Shown here one piece after another: positions 1 to 10,073 of a stretch of 64,000 nucleotides of DNA. Under the pieces are notes generated by a model. That model was not told the origin of the DNA. It saw nothing but the letters and a program-made list of their open reading frames with translations, and made no database searches. Source of the DNA: Arthrobacter sp. Marseille-P9274 (GTDB lineage: Bacteria > Actinomycetota > Actinomycetes > Actinomycetales > Micrococcaceae); contig NZ_CAMPOV010000001.1 of assembly GCF_946892675.1 (NCBI RefSeq), forward strand, positions 2,640,033 through 2,704,032, read 5' to 3'. The stretch's first letter is position 1. Every line of letters starts with the position of its first letter. Both the position numbers and the translations under genes were made by a program.

Positions 1-1877
<1,877 letters not shown>

Positions 1878-1957
1878 GGTTGGATCCCTTCGAAAGACCG
1901 ATGGGTGGGGCTAGGACTAGGCTATTTCGCTGCCTGTCTTTTGTATATGGACTGCCG

Positions 1958-2857
1958 TCAGGCCAGGTGCATGCCCCCGGTCACGCCGATGACCTCGCCG
2001 GAGACATAGCGCGCGTCGTTCGAAGCCAGGTAGACGAACGCCCCGGCGACCTCCGCCGGCTGCCCGGCGCGGCCCAGCGGCGTCGCGTCGCCGAAGCTCT
2101 CCAGCTTCTCCGGCGACGTGGTGGCCGGCTGCAGCGGCGTCCAGATCGGCCCCGGCGCCACGGCATTGACGCGGATGCCCTTCGGCCCCAGCAGCTCGGC
2201 AAGGCTGAAGGTGAGGTTGTTCAGCGCGGCCTTGGTCGCGGCGTAGTCCATCAGCCCCGTCGACGGGTGGTAGCCCTGGATCGAAGTCGTGTTGATGATG
2301 GCCGAGCCCGGCGACAGGTGCGGCAGCGCGGCCTGGATCATCCAGAAGGTGCCGAAGACGTTGGTCTCGAAGGTCCGGCGCAGCTGCCCGGCGCTGATAT
2401 CGGCGATCCCGTTAGGCTGCTCGAGGTGGTAGCCGGCGTTGTTGACCAGGATGTCGAGCCCGCCCAGCTCCTCGACCACCTCCGCAACGGCCTTGGCCGC
2501 GTAGTCTTCCTCCCGCACGTCACCCGGGACCGCGACGGCCTTGCGGCCCTCCGCGAGGATCAGTTCGAGGCAGTCCTGCCCGTCCTCTTCCTCCTCCTTC
2601 AGGTAGGAAATTGCGACGTCGGCGCCCTCCCTGGCGAAGGCGAGCGCGACGGCGCGGCCGATGCCCGAGTCCCCGCCGGTGATCAGCGCCCTCTTGCCCT
2701 CCAGCCGGCTGTTGCCGCGATAGCTGTCCTCGCCATGATCCGGCCGCGGCTGCATCTCCTCCGTGAAGCCCGGATACTCCTGGGTCTCGGTGGAAACGTC
2801 GACCTTCGGTTCACGGGGGTTCTCCCTCTCCAGCGTCCCGTGCGGCTCCTCGCTCAT
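1958..2857 (-). CDS. SDR family oxidoreductase (YghA / general-stress-protein-39 type)
   Basis: A 299-residue NAD(P)-dependent short-chain dehydrogenase with the long hydrophilic N-terminal extension (about 50 residues) typical of the YghA/GSP39 subgroup. Visible motifs are TGGDSGIG at 60-67 (dinucleotide binding), NNAG at 139-142, and the catalytic YxxxK at Tyr205/Lys209, followed by the family PG motif. The physiological substrate is unknown; relatives are stress-induced or reduce aldehydes. A GGA-rich ribosome site precedes the ATG. The next gene downstream on the same strand is acnA, but no functional link is apparent. Confidence 0.9.
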   Translation of the reverse strand: MSEEPHGTLERENPREPKVDVSTETQEYPGFTEEMQPRPDHGEDSYRGNSRLEGKRALITGGDSGIGRAVALAFAREGADVAISYLKEEEEDGQDCLELILAEGRKAVAVPGDVREEDYAAKAVAEVVEELGGLDILVNNAGYHLEQPNGIADISAGQLRRTFETNVFGTFWMIQAALPHLSPGSAIINTTSIQGYHPSTGLMDYAATKAALNNLTFSLAELLGPKGIRVNAVAPGPIWTPLQPATTSPEKLESFGDATPLGRAGQPAEVAGAFVYLASNDARYVSGEVIGVTGGMHLA

Positions 2858-3029
2858 GCTGTCCTCCTTGTCAGGTGGTGCAGACGGGCCCGCTGTTCGC
2901 CCGCGCGGGCCCGTTCCTCACCGTATAAGCGCCCCGGCACCGCGGCAAGGCACCCGCCCAAGCCGGGCACCGCCGTCGTTGTTTTGCGCCCCTTGCCCTA
3001 ACTGTTGACCGGCTTTGTATGGTGGGTGC

Positions 3030-3449
3030 ATGGCAGAACAACGTCCCCTTGGATTCTGGCTCCGGCTGGTCGACGGCCTGATCAACGAGCAGTTCGACAC
3101 CATGGTCGAGGAACACGGCGTCACCCGGCGCCAATGGCAGATCCTCAACGTGCTGGCGGAGCAGCCCTCGACCGCGGCCGAACTGAACGACGCGCTGAAG
3201 CCGTTCTTCAGCCAGACCGCGGATGAGTCGTCCGCCGAGCACCTCGACGAACTGCTGGAGAGCGGCTGGGTGTCCAACGAGGGCGACCGCTTCTCGCTGA
3301 CCGATCTGGGCCGCAGCAGCCTCGCGTCGCTGGGCGAGGTCGTGGACCGGAACCGTCAACGGATCACCGAGGGCGTGTCCGCGGACGAATACGACGCGGC
3401 CCTCGACGTGCTGCAGCGGATGGCGCGCAACCTGGGCTGGGACGGCTGA
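3030..3449 (+). CDS. MarR-like winged-helix transcriptional regulator
   Basis: A 139-residue protein with the MarR layout: an N-terminal dimerisation helix, then a winged helix around residues 30-100 (a region containing TRRQWQILNVLAEQ) and a C-terminal helix. An in-frame TTG at 3015 is possible, but the ATG at 3030 is preferred because a -10-like TATGGT ends six bases before it, which suggests a leaderless transcript. It lies 92 bp upstream of the encapsulin operon on the same strand and could regulate it, but no operator was identified. The ligand is unknown. Confidence 0.75.
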   Translation: MAEQRPLGFWLRLVDGLINEQFDTMVEEHGVTRRQWQILNVLAEQPSTAAELNDALKPFFSQTADESSAEHLDELLESGWVSNEGDRFSLTDLGRSSLASLGEVVDRNRQRITEGVSADEYDAALDVLQRMARNLGWDG

Positions 3450-3541
3450 CCCGCCGCAGGGTAGTCAAGCCCGGTGCGGCTCGCTAGGCTGGCGGATAGG
3501 CACTGTGCACGGTTCCGACGACCAACGTCAAAGGACGTCCG

Positions 3542-3931
3542 ATGGGCTTTGACCAATATCACGAGCCGGCCGGGGAGCTCTCGGCCGAGACCCGCACCTT
3601 CGCCCGCATGTGCGCGAACCTGACGGAGGAAGCCGAGGCGATCGGCTGGTACGAGCAGCGGATCTCGCTGGAACCCGATCCAGCCGCCCGCGCGATCATG
3701 GAGGACTCCATGGGCGAGGAGTTCAAGCATTTCAGCATGGACCTGGAGTTCCTGCTGCGGCGCAAACCGAAATGGCGCGAGACAGCCCGCGGAGTGCTGT
3801 TCCGCGACGGGGACATCGTGGAGCACGGCGAGGCCGCGGAGGCGGCCGCGAACGGCTCCGCCGAAGATCCGGCGGCTTCCGATCCCTCACTCGGCATCGG
3901 GAGCCTGAAGGGGCAACAGTCATGGCGATGA
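3542..3931 (+). CDS. Encapsulated ferritin-like protein (EncFtn), encapsulin cargo
   Basis: A 129-residue ferritin-like protein of the EncFtn family, which forms an annular decamer that oxidises Fe(II) inside an encapsulin shell. The core has the family pattern ETRTFARM ... EEAEAIGWY ... EEFKHF. Glu32, Glu60 and His63 fit the spacing of the known di-iron ligands. After an acidic, alanine-rich linker the C-terminus carries the encapsulin-targeting peptide SLGIGSLKG at 116-124. The ribosome site AAAGGA lies six bases before the ATG. The stop codon overlaps the start of the shell gene, so the two are translationally coupled. A -10-like TAGGCT sits at 3485-3490. Confidence 0.95.
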   Translation: MGFDQYHEPAGELSAETRTFARMCANLTEEAEAIGWYEQRISLEPDPAARAIMEDSMGEEFKHFSMDLEFLLRRKPKWRETARGVLFRDGDIVEHGEAAEAAANGSAEDPAASDPSLGIGSLKGQQSWR

Positions 3932-4737
3932 ACCATCTCCTGCGCGAGCACGCGCCGATTTCCGACGGCGCGTGGCGGCTGCTCGACGAAGAGGCCCGGC
4001 AGCGGCTCACCGTCGCGTTGGGCGCCCGGAAGCTAGTGGATTTCAAAGGCCCGCTCGGCTGGGAATACTCCGCCACCAACCTCGGCCGGACCGAGGACGT
4101 GGACGGCTCCCCCACCGACGGCGTCTCGGCGCTGCGCCGGCGGATCCTGCCGCTGGTCGAGGTGCGGGCCGATTTCGCGGTGTCGCGGCACGAACTGCTG
4201 AACCACGACCGGGGCGCCGCGGACGTCGATCTGACCGACCTGGACGAGGCGGCCCTTCGGATCGCCAGCGCCGAGAACGTGGCGGTTTTCCACGGCTGGC
4301 AGGGCGCGGGCATCACCGGCGTCACGGCGGCCACGCCGCTGTCCCCCGTGCCGAGGGTGGAGGACTTCAACGACTACCCGAAGCGGATCGCCAAGGCCGT
4401 GGCGGTGCTGCTCAAGGCGGGCATCGGCGGTCCGTTCGGGCTGGCGCTTGGCCCCGGCCACTACACCGCCGTCGTCGAAACCGCCGAACGCGGCGGCTAC
4501 CTGCTGTCCGAGCACCTCCGCCGGATCCTCGACGGCCCGATCGTCTGGGCGCCGGGTGTCCGCGGGGCCGTGGTGATGAGCATGCGCGGCGGCGACTTCC
4601 TGTTCGAGTCCGGCCAGGACCTGTCGCTGGGCTACGACCATCACGACGCGGAGAAGGTGTACCTGTATATCGAGGAGTCGTTCTCCTTCCGTGTGGCGAC
4701 GCCGGAGGCGGGCATCCACCTGACCAGCAGCGGCTGA
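3922..4737 (+). CDS. Family 1 encapsulin shell protein
   Basis: A 271-residue HK97-fold shell protein, close to the usual length of about 265. The N-terminus (MNHLLREHAPISDGAWRLLD) is typical of the family and includes the helix that contacts the cargo peptide. Other family features are GWEYSATNLG and a C-terminal segment ending in ESFSFRV. The start at 3922 is chosen because AAGGGG lies eight bases upstream; an in-frame ATG at 3928 is the alternative. It overlaps the EncFtn gene by 10 bp and ends in a perfect hairpin terminator. Together the two genes should make an iron-storing nanocompartment. Confidence 0.96.
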   Translation: MAMNHLLREHAPISDGAWRLLDEEARQRLTVALGARKLVDFKGPLGWEYSATNLGRTEDVDGSPTDGVSALRRRILPLVEVRADFAVSRHELLNHDRGAADVDLTDLDEAALRIASAENVAVFHGWQGAGITGVTAATPLSPVPRVEDFNDYPKRIAKAVAVLLKAGIGGPFGLALGPGHYTAVVETAERGGYLLSEHLRRILDGPIVWAPGVRGAVVMSMRGGDFLFESGQDLSLGYDHHDAEKVYLYIEESFSFRVATPEAGIHLTSSG

Positions 4738-4742
4738 CCAAA

Positions 4743-4770
4743 AAACCCCGCGCCGGCGGGCGCGGGGTTT
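4743..4770. terminator. Bidirectional hairpin terminator between encapsulin and DUF4193
   Basis: AAACCCCGCGCC at 4743-4754 pairs perfectly with GGCGCGGGGTTT at 4759-4770 around a four-base loop. It has A-runs on one side and T on the other, and lies between two convergent genes. Confidence 0.9.
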
Positions 4771-4792
4771 ATCTTGGCTGTACGCGGGCTGT

Positions 4793-5095
4793 TTAGCCTT
4801 CGCAGTCGCGGCAGTACAGTTCGCCGTTCTTTTCGCGCGCCACCTGGCTGCGGTGGCGGACCAGGAAGCAGGAAGAACAGGTGAACTCGTCCTCGCGCGG
4901 GGGGACGACCTGGACTACCAGTTCCTCGCCGGAAAGATCGGCACCGGGGAGGTCGATGCCTTCAGCGGTGTCCGAATCTTCAACATCGATGATTGCGGTC
5001 TTGGCGCCGCCCCCACGCTGGGACTGCAGCGCTTCCAGGGACTCGTTGCTCTGGTCTTCGTCCTTGTTGCGGGGTGCGTCGTAGTCGGTTGCCAT
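4793..5095 (-). CDS. DUF4193 family zinc-ribbon protein
   Basis: A 100-residue actinobacterial protein of the DUF4193 family. The first half is acidic and glutamine-rich. The C-terminus holds a CxxC...CxxC pair (CSSC and CRDC) that should bind zinc. The molecular function is unknown; the family is common in Actinobacteria and often expressed with sigma-factor or stress genes. The start is the ATG at 5095, with AGGAG about 12 bases upstream. A good promoter lies 50 bp upstream (5146-5173). Confidence 0.9.
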   Translation of the reverse strand: MATDYDAPRNKDEDQSNESLEALQSQRGGGAKTAIIDVEDSDTAEGIDLPGADLSGEELVVQVVPPREDEFTCSSCFLVRHRSQVAREKNGELYCRDCEG

Positions 5096-5145
5096 GCGGG
5101 TCTAGAACTCCTGAAGCTGTTGTCGTATTGACGAGGTGTCGGCCC

Positions 5146-5173
5146 ATTTTAGCGTTTCGCACTGAATAATCAA
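5146..5173 (-). promoter_or_regulatory. Promoter of the DUF4193 gene
   Basis: On the minus strand TTGATT (5173-5168) and TAAAAT (5151-5146) are separated by 16 bp, a good housekeeping-sigma promoter with transcription expected near 5139. The rest of the gap to the protease gene (5174-5303) shows nothing clear. Confidence 0.65.
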
Positions 5174-5303
5174 CATCTATTTTCCTCGTCGCGATGATAA
5201 CGAGCGGCGGGGGCCAGTAATTCCCGCGTGCAGGCCGATTTTCGGGCATGGATCGACGGCCGGAGGGGGAACGAATCCGGGGCCGGACGACTGGCCGGCC
5301 CGC

Positions 5304-6062
5304 TCAGGCGGGGAAGCCCGCCACCGCGGCGAGGGCCATTCCGGCCAGCACCCAGCAGGCCGTGATCACGGCAGCAAAACCGGCGAGCCACAGGGCCGCG
5401 GGGACACCCGTTCGGCGGGAGAGGATGTGGGCGTCCGAGTTGGCCAGTTGGTGCCGCCTCTGGGTGTGGACACCGAGCAGGTTGAGCCAGTCCCGGACCG
5501 CTCCCACGAGCAGACCGATCCCCAGGGCCAGGGTCAGGTGGCCCAGCCAGCCGTCCGGCGCGAACCAGACCAGGAGGCTGGATGCCAGGGCCAGGCCGAC
5601 GGCGATCACCGCGCCCTGGGCATTGCGGATAAACAGCAGGGTGGCCAGCAGCAGCAGCGCGCTGACGGAGAGCACCAAGGAGGACCAGCCATTGAAGGCC
5701 GCCAGGACCAGGACGCAGCCGACCACCGCCGGCACGGGATAGCCCCAGAAGCCGGTCCAGACCGCACCCGCCCGGCGGGACCCGCGGCTCATCATTGCGC
5801 CGGACTGGTCGAACCTCAGATGGATGCCACTGACCAGGCGGCCGGTCGTCAGCGCCGCGAAGGCATGGCCAAGCTCGTGGACCGTGGTGACGAACAGCCC
5901 GAAGTACCGCCAGCTGGATCTCGGGACGGTCACCGCCAGGGCAACCGCGAGGATCAGGGCCAGCTCCAGCAGCGTCGGCTCCAGGCCCGGGTCCCGGTGG
6001 AAGCCGGCGAGGATCCTGCTCCACCATTCGGCGGCGATTCCTTGCACGTCGTTCAGGTCCAT
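5304..6062 (-). CDS. M50-type integral membrane metallopeptidase
   Basis: A 252-residue multi-pass membrane protein with HELGH in an early transmembrane segment (about residues 61-65), the zinc and catalytic motif of the M50 site-2-protease-like family. At least six hydrophobic segments follow. The start at 6062 is preferred to an upstream in-frame ATG at 6158 because GAGG lies at proper spacing before it. Relatives (M50B-like proteins) are of unknown substrate. It is divergent from doxX, whose operator boxes begin about 120 bp away. Confidence 0.85.
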   Translation of the reverse strand: MDLNDVQGIAAEWWSRILAGFHRDPGLEPTLLELALILAVALAVTVPRSSWRYFGLFVTTVHELGHAFAALTTGRLVSGIHLRFDQSGAMMSRGSRRAGAVWTGFWGYPVPAVVGCVLVLAAFNGWSSLVLSVSALLLLATLLFIRNAQGAVIAVGLALASSLLVWFAPDGWLGHLTLALGIGLLVGAVRDWLNLLGVHTQRRHQLANSDAHILSRRTGVPAALWLAGFAAVITACWVLAGMALAAVAGFPA

Positions 6063-6184
6063 CGTGTCCTCGGTGTTGGCTCCGACTATTTCGTTTGCGG
6101 ACTGTAGCAGGCCAAGCTGTACGGCCTCGGATCCGCCGTCCCACCTTCCGGAGGGCATGTGACAGGCATGACAGGACTGAAAAC

Positions 6185-6230
6185 TTGACAGTTCAACCTA
6201 TTACCTGTCAGCATTTTATTGAAGCGTCAA
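6185..6230 (+). promoter_or_regulatory. Paired TTGA-N4-TCAA operator boxes in the doxX promoter
   Basis: Two palindromic boxes, TTGACAGTTCAA (6185-6196) and TTGAAGCGTCAA (6219-6230), lie 34 bp apart centre to centre just upstream of doxX. The first overlaps a TTGACA -35 hexamer. The same pair, with near-identical second box, precedes the FMN reductase gene at 13760. The form is that of a MarR-type repressor site. Confidence 0.6.
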
Positions 6231-6295
6231 CAATTGATGCTTGTCGCTCGTTCCAGACGGCCGATCCAATGACCAAACGAAACGGTGAAAACATC

Positions 6296-6730
6296 ATGAA
6301 GAACCCCGCTTTGAACACGACCGCCCGCACCGTCCTGCGCGTTGTCCTCGGCTTCCTGTTTGCCGCCCATGGCTTCCAGAAGTTCAACGAGTGGACGATC
6401 GCCGGCACACAGGCCGCCTTCGGCCAGATGGGCATCCCGGCCGCGGAGATTGCCGCCCCGCTGGTGGCCGTCCTGGAAGTCGCCGGCGGCATCGCCCTGA
6501 TCCTCGGCCTGCTCACCCGCCCGATGGCCATCCTGCTGATGCTGAACATGCTCGGCGCCATGTTTTTGGTCCACATTAGCGCCGGCGTCTTCGCCGCCAA
6601 TGGTGGCTACGAGCTGGTGCTGCTGATGGCCGCCGCCGCGTTGGCCATCGCCTTGGTGGGCCCGGGCCGCATCTCGGTGGACCACGCGCTGTTTGGCCGC
6701 AAGGACTCCAAGCTCAGCGTCCTCGCGTAG
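6296..6730 (+). CDS. DoxX family membrane protein
   Basis: A 144-residue four-helix membrane protein of the DoxX family. It has the N-terminal TVLRVVLGFLFAAHGFQK signature and helices rich in Gly/Ala/Leu. DoxX proteins are linked to quinone and redox stress (for example MhqP/CatD in Bacillus and the mycobacterial membrane-associated oxidoreductase complex), but their chemistry is not settled. The start at 6296 (MKNPALN) fits the family; an in-frame ATG at 6269 is possible. The promoter shares operator boxes with an FMN reductase in this window, in keeping with a redox-stress role. Confidence 0.88.
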   Translation: MKNPALNTTARTVLRVVLGFLFAAHGFQKFNEWTIAGTQAAFGQMGIPAAEIAAPLVAVLEVAGGIALILGLLTRPMAILLMLNMLGAMFLVHISAGVFAANGGYELVLLMAAAALAIALVGPGRISVDHALFGRKDSKLSVLA

Positions 6731-6765
6731 CCCACGCGAAGCTTTCCTTCCCTTCGGGAAACACG

Positions 6766-6826
6766 CCCGCAGCCTCGATCCGCCCGCCGCCCGCCTGAGC
6801 GGCTAGGCCGGTCCGAGGCTGCGGGC
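6766..6826. terminator. Long-loop hairpin terminator after doxX
   Basis: GCCCGCAGCCTCG (6766-6778) pairs with CGAGGCTGCGGGC (6814-6826), a perfect 13-bp stem, followed by CCTTTATT on the plus strand. It separates convergent doxX and the DUF488 gene. Confidence 0.75.
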
Positions 6827-6899
6827 GCCTTTATTCGGCACCCCGTTGGGCGCCTGCATTGTTACGGTGCCGCCGCTCTGCGGCGCTTCGACGGGGGCG

Positions 6900-7445
6900 C
6901 TAAGCGGCGCGGTCCCACACGAGGCCGTCGTCTGTCATCCGCGCCCCTTCGGAAGGGCCATGCGCGGACCGCTTTCCACCAGGCATCAGGTGGACGACTT
7001 CCACACCGTGCCGCAGGACCAGGACGTCGGAAATGAGCCGGCGGTGGCAGCGCCACCACACCGTCTCGCTGCACATGATCGCGGCGGCTTCGCCCGCAGC
7101 CAGGTCCAGGAGCCGGCCGAGTCCCGCCGCGAACGCTGGCGTGCGGGTATAGGCCGCGTAGGCCCGGAACGCCTCGACCTTCCACCAGATGTCAGGTTCC
7201 GGCTCCCCTGCCGGAATACGCCGGCGCCCGCCCAGGTCTTCTTCCCAGCGGTAGCCGATGCCGGCCCGCGGCAACCACTCGCCCAGCGCGTCCCTGGCCA
7301 TCTCCGGATGCTTGCGGCTCCCGGGAAAACGGCGCACGTCCACCAGGACCTCGACCCCGGCGTCGGTGAGCACTCCGGCCAGCTCGTCGGTGCTGCTGGT
7401 CCCGTGGCCGAGGGTGAAGATCCGTTTCGCCGAGGAGGGTGCCAT
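6900..7445 (-). CDS. DUF488 domain-containing protein
   Basis: A 181-residue DUF488 protein. The N-terminal TLGHGTSSTDEL and VDVRRFPGSRKHP motifs are typical, and the conserved cysteine region MCSETVWWRCHR lies near residue 130. The function is unknown; the family is found near DNA-repair and restriction genes in some genomes. The start MAPSSAKRI is the first ATG before the conserved region. An upstream in-frame start at 7511 is less likely because the extra segment is not conserved-looking. The 84-bp gap to the thioesterase gene upstream suggests possible co-transcription. Confidence 0.85.
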   Translation of the reverse strand: MAPSSAKRIFTLGHGTSSTDELAGVLTDAGVEVLVDVRRFPGSRKHPEMARDALGEWLPRAGIGYRWEEDLGGRRRIPAGEPEPDIWWKVEAFRAYAAYTRTPAFAAGLGRLLDLAAGEAAAIMCSETVWWRCHRRLISDVLVLRHGVEVVHLMPGGKRSAHGPSEGARMTDDGLVWDRAA

Positions 7446-7529
7446 CTGCCCAGTTTCGGCGCCTCCGGCGGACAGTGTCCAGCGGAGCCCGGGCAGTGGG
7501 TGCCGACGCAATACCCCGGCCCTGGATCC

Positions 7530-8036
7530 CTACGGGAAGTTGGACTCCCCCACGTACGGAGCCAGCCGCGCTTTGTGGTCCGCGGTCACCCGGAGCAGCC
7601 GGCCTGTGGCTTCGTTGAAGAACGCCAGCGTCGTCTCCGCCTTCACGCACTCTTCGAGGGTCACCGGATCCTTGACCACGTACCCGATGGTCAGGCTCGC
7701 GGCCTTCAACGCGCTGATCCACACCTCGACATGCGCCGGGATGTTCCGGTAATTGAGCGGCCGGACATACCTGACCCGATGCTCGACCACGAGTGCCTGC
7801 GTGTCCGCGGGCAGGTCGGAGAAGACCGGCAGATCCACCTCAAGCCCTTCGCCGCCGGTCCCGGCCGGCGGGCCGAAGGCGTGGATCCGCGCTTCCTCGA
7901 GGATGCGCAGGATCTCCACGTTGTTGATGTGCCCGTAGGCATCCATGTCTCCCCAGCGCATCGGCACGCTGCAGCTCAGCCGCAGGCCTGCCGCCGGACC
8001 GCCGGGATTGCGGTTCACAGCCTTTGTATCAGTCAT
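7530..8036 (-). CDS. Acyl-CoA thioesterase, 4HBT hotdog family
   Basis: A 168-residue single-hotdog thioesterase. RWGDMDAYGHINN near residues 27-39 carries the catalytic aspartate and the family DxxGHxNN pattern. It should hydrolyse an acyl-CoA in the cytosol; the acyl group cannot be told. It overlaps the upstream gene in an ATGA arrangement (stop 8033-8035, start 8036), so the two form an operon. Confidence 0.9.
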   Translation of the reverse strand: MTDTKAVNRNPGGPAAGLRLSCSVPMRWGDMDAYGHINNVEILRILEEARIHAFGPPAGTGGEGLEVDLPVFSDLPADTQALVVEHRVRYVRPLNYRNIPAHVEVWISALKAASLTIGYVVKDPVTLEECVKAETTLAFFNEATGRLLRVTADHKARLAPYVGESNFP

Positions 8037-9280
8037 CGGAAACTATTTTGCCGCCGCTGGACCTCCAGCAGGAACTTCATGCCGGCCTCGGAGAGTTCCT
8101 GGCTCAGCCACGGCTTGCTCGAGGGCAGGTAGATATTCAGATGCCCGAACGTGTCCGCCATCCGGCGGGCGAGGTCCCGGCCCGCCGGCAGCGCGATGGG
8201 CCGCCGGTCCGGCCCGTGGAACCCCTCCGCCGTCATGATCTCCACCAGGATCTCGCCGCGCACGGACACCGGGGGCAGCTGGTTCTCCACCAGCCACTCG
8301 GTGAACAGCCGGTGCAGGAAGTCCTCTCCGAGGCTGCCCGGCTTGGCCATCCGCGACGCGAGATAGCGCCAGAGCCCTTCGTCGTCGTCGCAATGCTCAC
8401 GGCCCGCCGGCGTGCGGAGCAGCCGCCCCTTGTACTTGCGCAGCAGTCCCCATTCCTGCACCTGCCGGCGCAGCCCGAGGACCTCACGGGTGTTGACCTC
8501 GCGGTTCCCCTTGCCGTAGACGCGCCCGGCCAGCCCTAGCGCGACGACCGCTTCCTGCACCACGGCAGGGCGAAGGTAGCCATCCTTGGTCAGTTCCAGC
8601 CCGTCCGGACCCACGCGCTGCAGCAGCCATTTGACCGGCCGGACCACTGCGGCGATCTCCTCCGACGTCGGCGGCGCGTCGGACCACCGCAGCCCCAGCC
8701 GGGTGAGCCTGCGGTTCACCTGCTCGCGGTCGAAGTGCGCCGGATCGAAGGACAGCTCCCCCGCGACCCCATAGAGCCACTCCTGCACCGCCTTGTGTTC
8801 CGGATGCGCGGGGTCCTGGGCCGCGGCGCAGAGCCGGGCGTAGCCGTCCATCCCGCCCGAGTCCTCCACCGGTCCCCGGTTGGCGCCTGCCAGGCAGACC
8901 AGTTCCCCGGCGGGCACGACGGCGTGTCCGGCCACCTCGATCTCGTGCAGCCAGCAGTCACCGAAGTCGTACTCGTAGACCAGCCGGGTGTTCCTGGCGG
9001 AGAAGATGTCTTCCAGCGTGTAGCCCTCGGCGGACTCCATCCCGAGTTCCAGGGCGGTGTCCTCGTCCCCGGCGAAGATCCGCTCCCGGCCGCCGGGACC
9101 GCCGGTCCGGAACAGGTGGAGGTGCCGATCCTCCCAATCGAACGCGAGCTGGATGACGCGGTGCAGTTCAGGCAGTGTGAGCCCGGCCGGAACGCGGACG
9201 TCGCGCCAGATCGGCTCGGCCGTCCCGGCGAGGACGATATGCAGATCGAGGGCTTTCACGGCGGCTCGCATGAACGACAT
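8033..9280 (-). CDS. Plasmid pRiA4b ORF-3-like family protein
   Basis: A 415-residue protein whose first half matches the pRiA4b ORF-3 / IS1096 TnpR-like domain. It includes PIWRDVRVPAGLTLPELHRVIQ and YEYDFGDCWLHEIEV, followed by a C-terminal region of about 200 residues with no recognised domain. Despite the family name there is no transposase and there are no terminal repeats here. The first possible start is ATG 9280; ATG 9271 (MRAAVKAL) is an alternative. It is translationally coupled to the thioesterase gene. The biochemical role is unknown. Confidence 0.85.
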   Translation of the reverse strand: MSFMRAAVKALDLHIVLAGTAEPIWRDVRVPAGLTLPELHRVIQLAFDWEDRHLHLFRTGGPGGRERIFAGDEDTALELGMESAEGYTLEDIFSARNTRLVYEYDFGDCWLHEIEVAGHAVVPAGELVCLAGANRGPVEDSGGMDGYARLCAAAQDPAHPEHKAVQEWLYGVAGELSFDPAHFDREQVNRRLTRLGLRWSDAPPTSEEIAAVVRPVKWLLQRVGPDGLELTKDGYLRPAVVQEAVVALGLAGRVYGKGNREVNTREVLGLRRQVQEWGLLRKYKGRLLRTPAGREHCDDDEGLWRYLASRMAKPGSLGEDFLHRLFTEWLVENQLPPVSVRGEILVEIMTAEGFHGPDRRPIALPAGRDLARRMADTFGHLNIYLPSSKPWLSQELSEAGMKFLLEVQRRQNSFR

Positions 9281-9310
9281 TCTGCCAGTCAGCGAGGCCG
9301 TTCGGCAGAC

Positions 9311-9946
9311 CTACTTAGTGAAGGCGAGGGCCCGCCGGTAAATTGCCGCAAGATCCGCGGGCCCGCCGGCTTCCAACTGCGAGGCCCAGGTGTCCAGCGA
9401 GGCGCGCACGACGACCGAGGCGACGTCGATGGCCAGCCGCAGTTCCAGCGGATCAGTCCGCTCCGGCCCGAGCCTGGCCGCCAGAGCCTGCTGCACCTCC
9501 TCGGTGCGCTCGAGGTTCTGCCGCACCATGGCCGCGCGAAGCGCCGGCTCTTTCCGGATCAGCCGGCTCACCTGCAGCATCCGTTGTGCCGCGGTCGAAC
9601 CATTGTCCAGGTAGGGCTGCACCATCAGCCCGTACAGCCCGTTGACCTCCCTGCGCAGGTCGCCGCCCGGATCAACGGAGGGCAGGCCGTCGGCGAGGGC
9701 CTCGTTGAACTCCTGGTGCACCGGCAAGGCTGCTTCCTCCTTGCTGGAGAAGTAGCGGAAGAAGGTCCGCGGGGACACTCCCGCGGCAGCCGCGATATCG
9801 TCCACCGTCGTGGCCGCCACTGTGCCCTGAGCGAACAATTCGAGCGCGGCATCCGTGATTTCGGCCCTGGTCTGCTGCCGCCGTCGCTCCCGCAGGCCCT
9901 GTCCGGCCGGCTTGGTGGCGCGTAATTCCGCGGTCCTTGCGCTCAT
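9311..9946 (-). CDS. TetR family transcriptional regulator
   Basis: A 211-residue TetR regulator. The helix-turn-helix lies near residues 20-65 and includes TTVDDIAAAAGVSPRTFFRYF; the C-terminal ligand domain follows. The start at 9946 is set by GGAAGGGG upstream; a longer in-frame start at 10072 would run through the intergenic region and is rejected. It is divergent from the CarD gene and 84 bp from two tandem palindromes (10031-10061) that are plausible operators. Confidence 0.9.
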   Translation of the reverse strand: MSARTAELRATKPAGQGLRERRRQQTRAEITDAALELFAQGTVAATTVDDIAAAAGVSPRTFFRYFSSKEEAALPVHQEFNEALADGLPSVDPGGDLRREVNGLYGLMVQPYLDNGSTAAQRMLQVSRLIRKEPALRAAMVRQNLERTEEVQQALAARLGPERTDPLELRLAIDVASVVVRASLDTWASQLEAGGPADLAAIYRRALAFTK

Positions 9947-10030
9947 GGGCCCCTTCCAATTCTTCAGCCGGCCGCCGGTAACATCCGGAAAGCCGTGAGC
10001 TTCCACGATATCGCACATTTGCGCTCCCCA

Positions 10031-10061
10031 TGCCAATATGGCAGTATCTGCCACAATGGCA
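10031..10061. promoter_or_regulatory. Tandem palindromic operators between tetR and carD-like gene
   Basis: TGCCAATATGGCA (10031-10043) and TGCCACAATGGCA (10049-10061) are two 13-bp inverted repeats, TGCCA-N3-TGGCA, with centres 18 bp apart. The second ends 12 bp before the CarD start, so a bound repressor would block that gene. The best candidate binder is the divergent TetR protein. Confidence 0.7.
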
Positions 10062-10073
10062 TGAGAGGACAAA

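Noticed and set aside
6095-6295. Longer doxX start giving a 211-residue protein
   Set aside because: The extension is not membrane-like, runs through the operator boxes and has no ribosome site.
8033-9280. Insertion sequence suggested by the IS1096/pRiA4b family name
   Set aside because: No transposase, terminal repeats or target duplication are present; the gene is operonic with a thioesterase.
9947-10072. N-terminal extension of the TetR gene to 10072
   Set aside because: It would run through the tandem palindromes; GGAAGGGG precedes ATG 9946.
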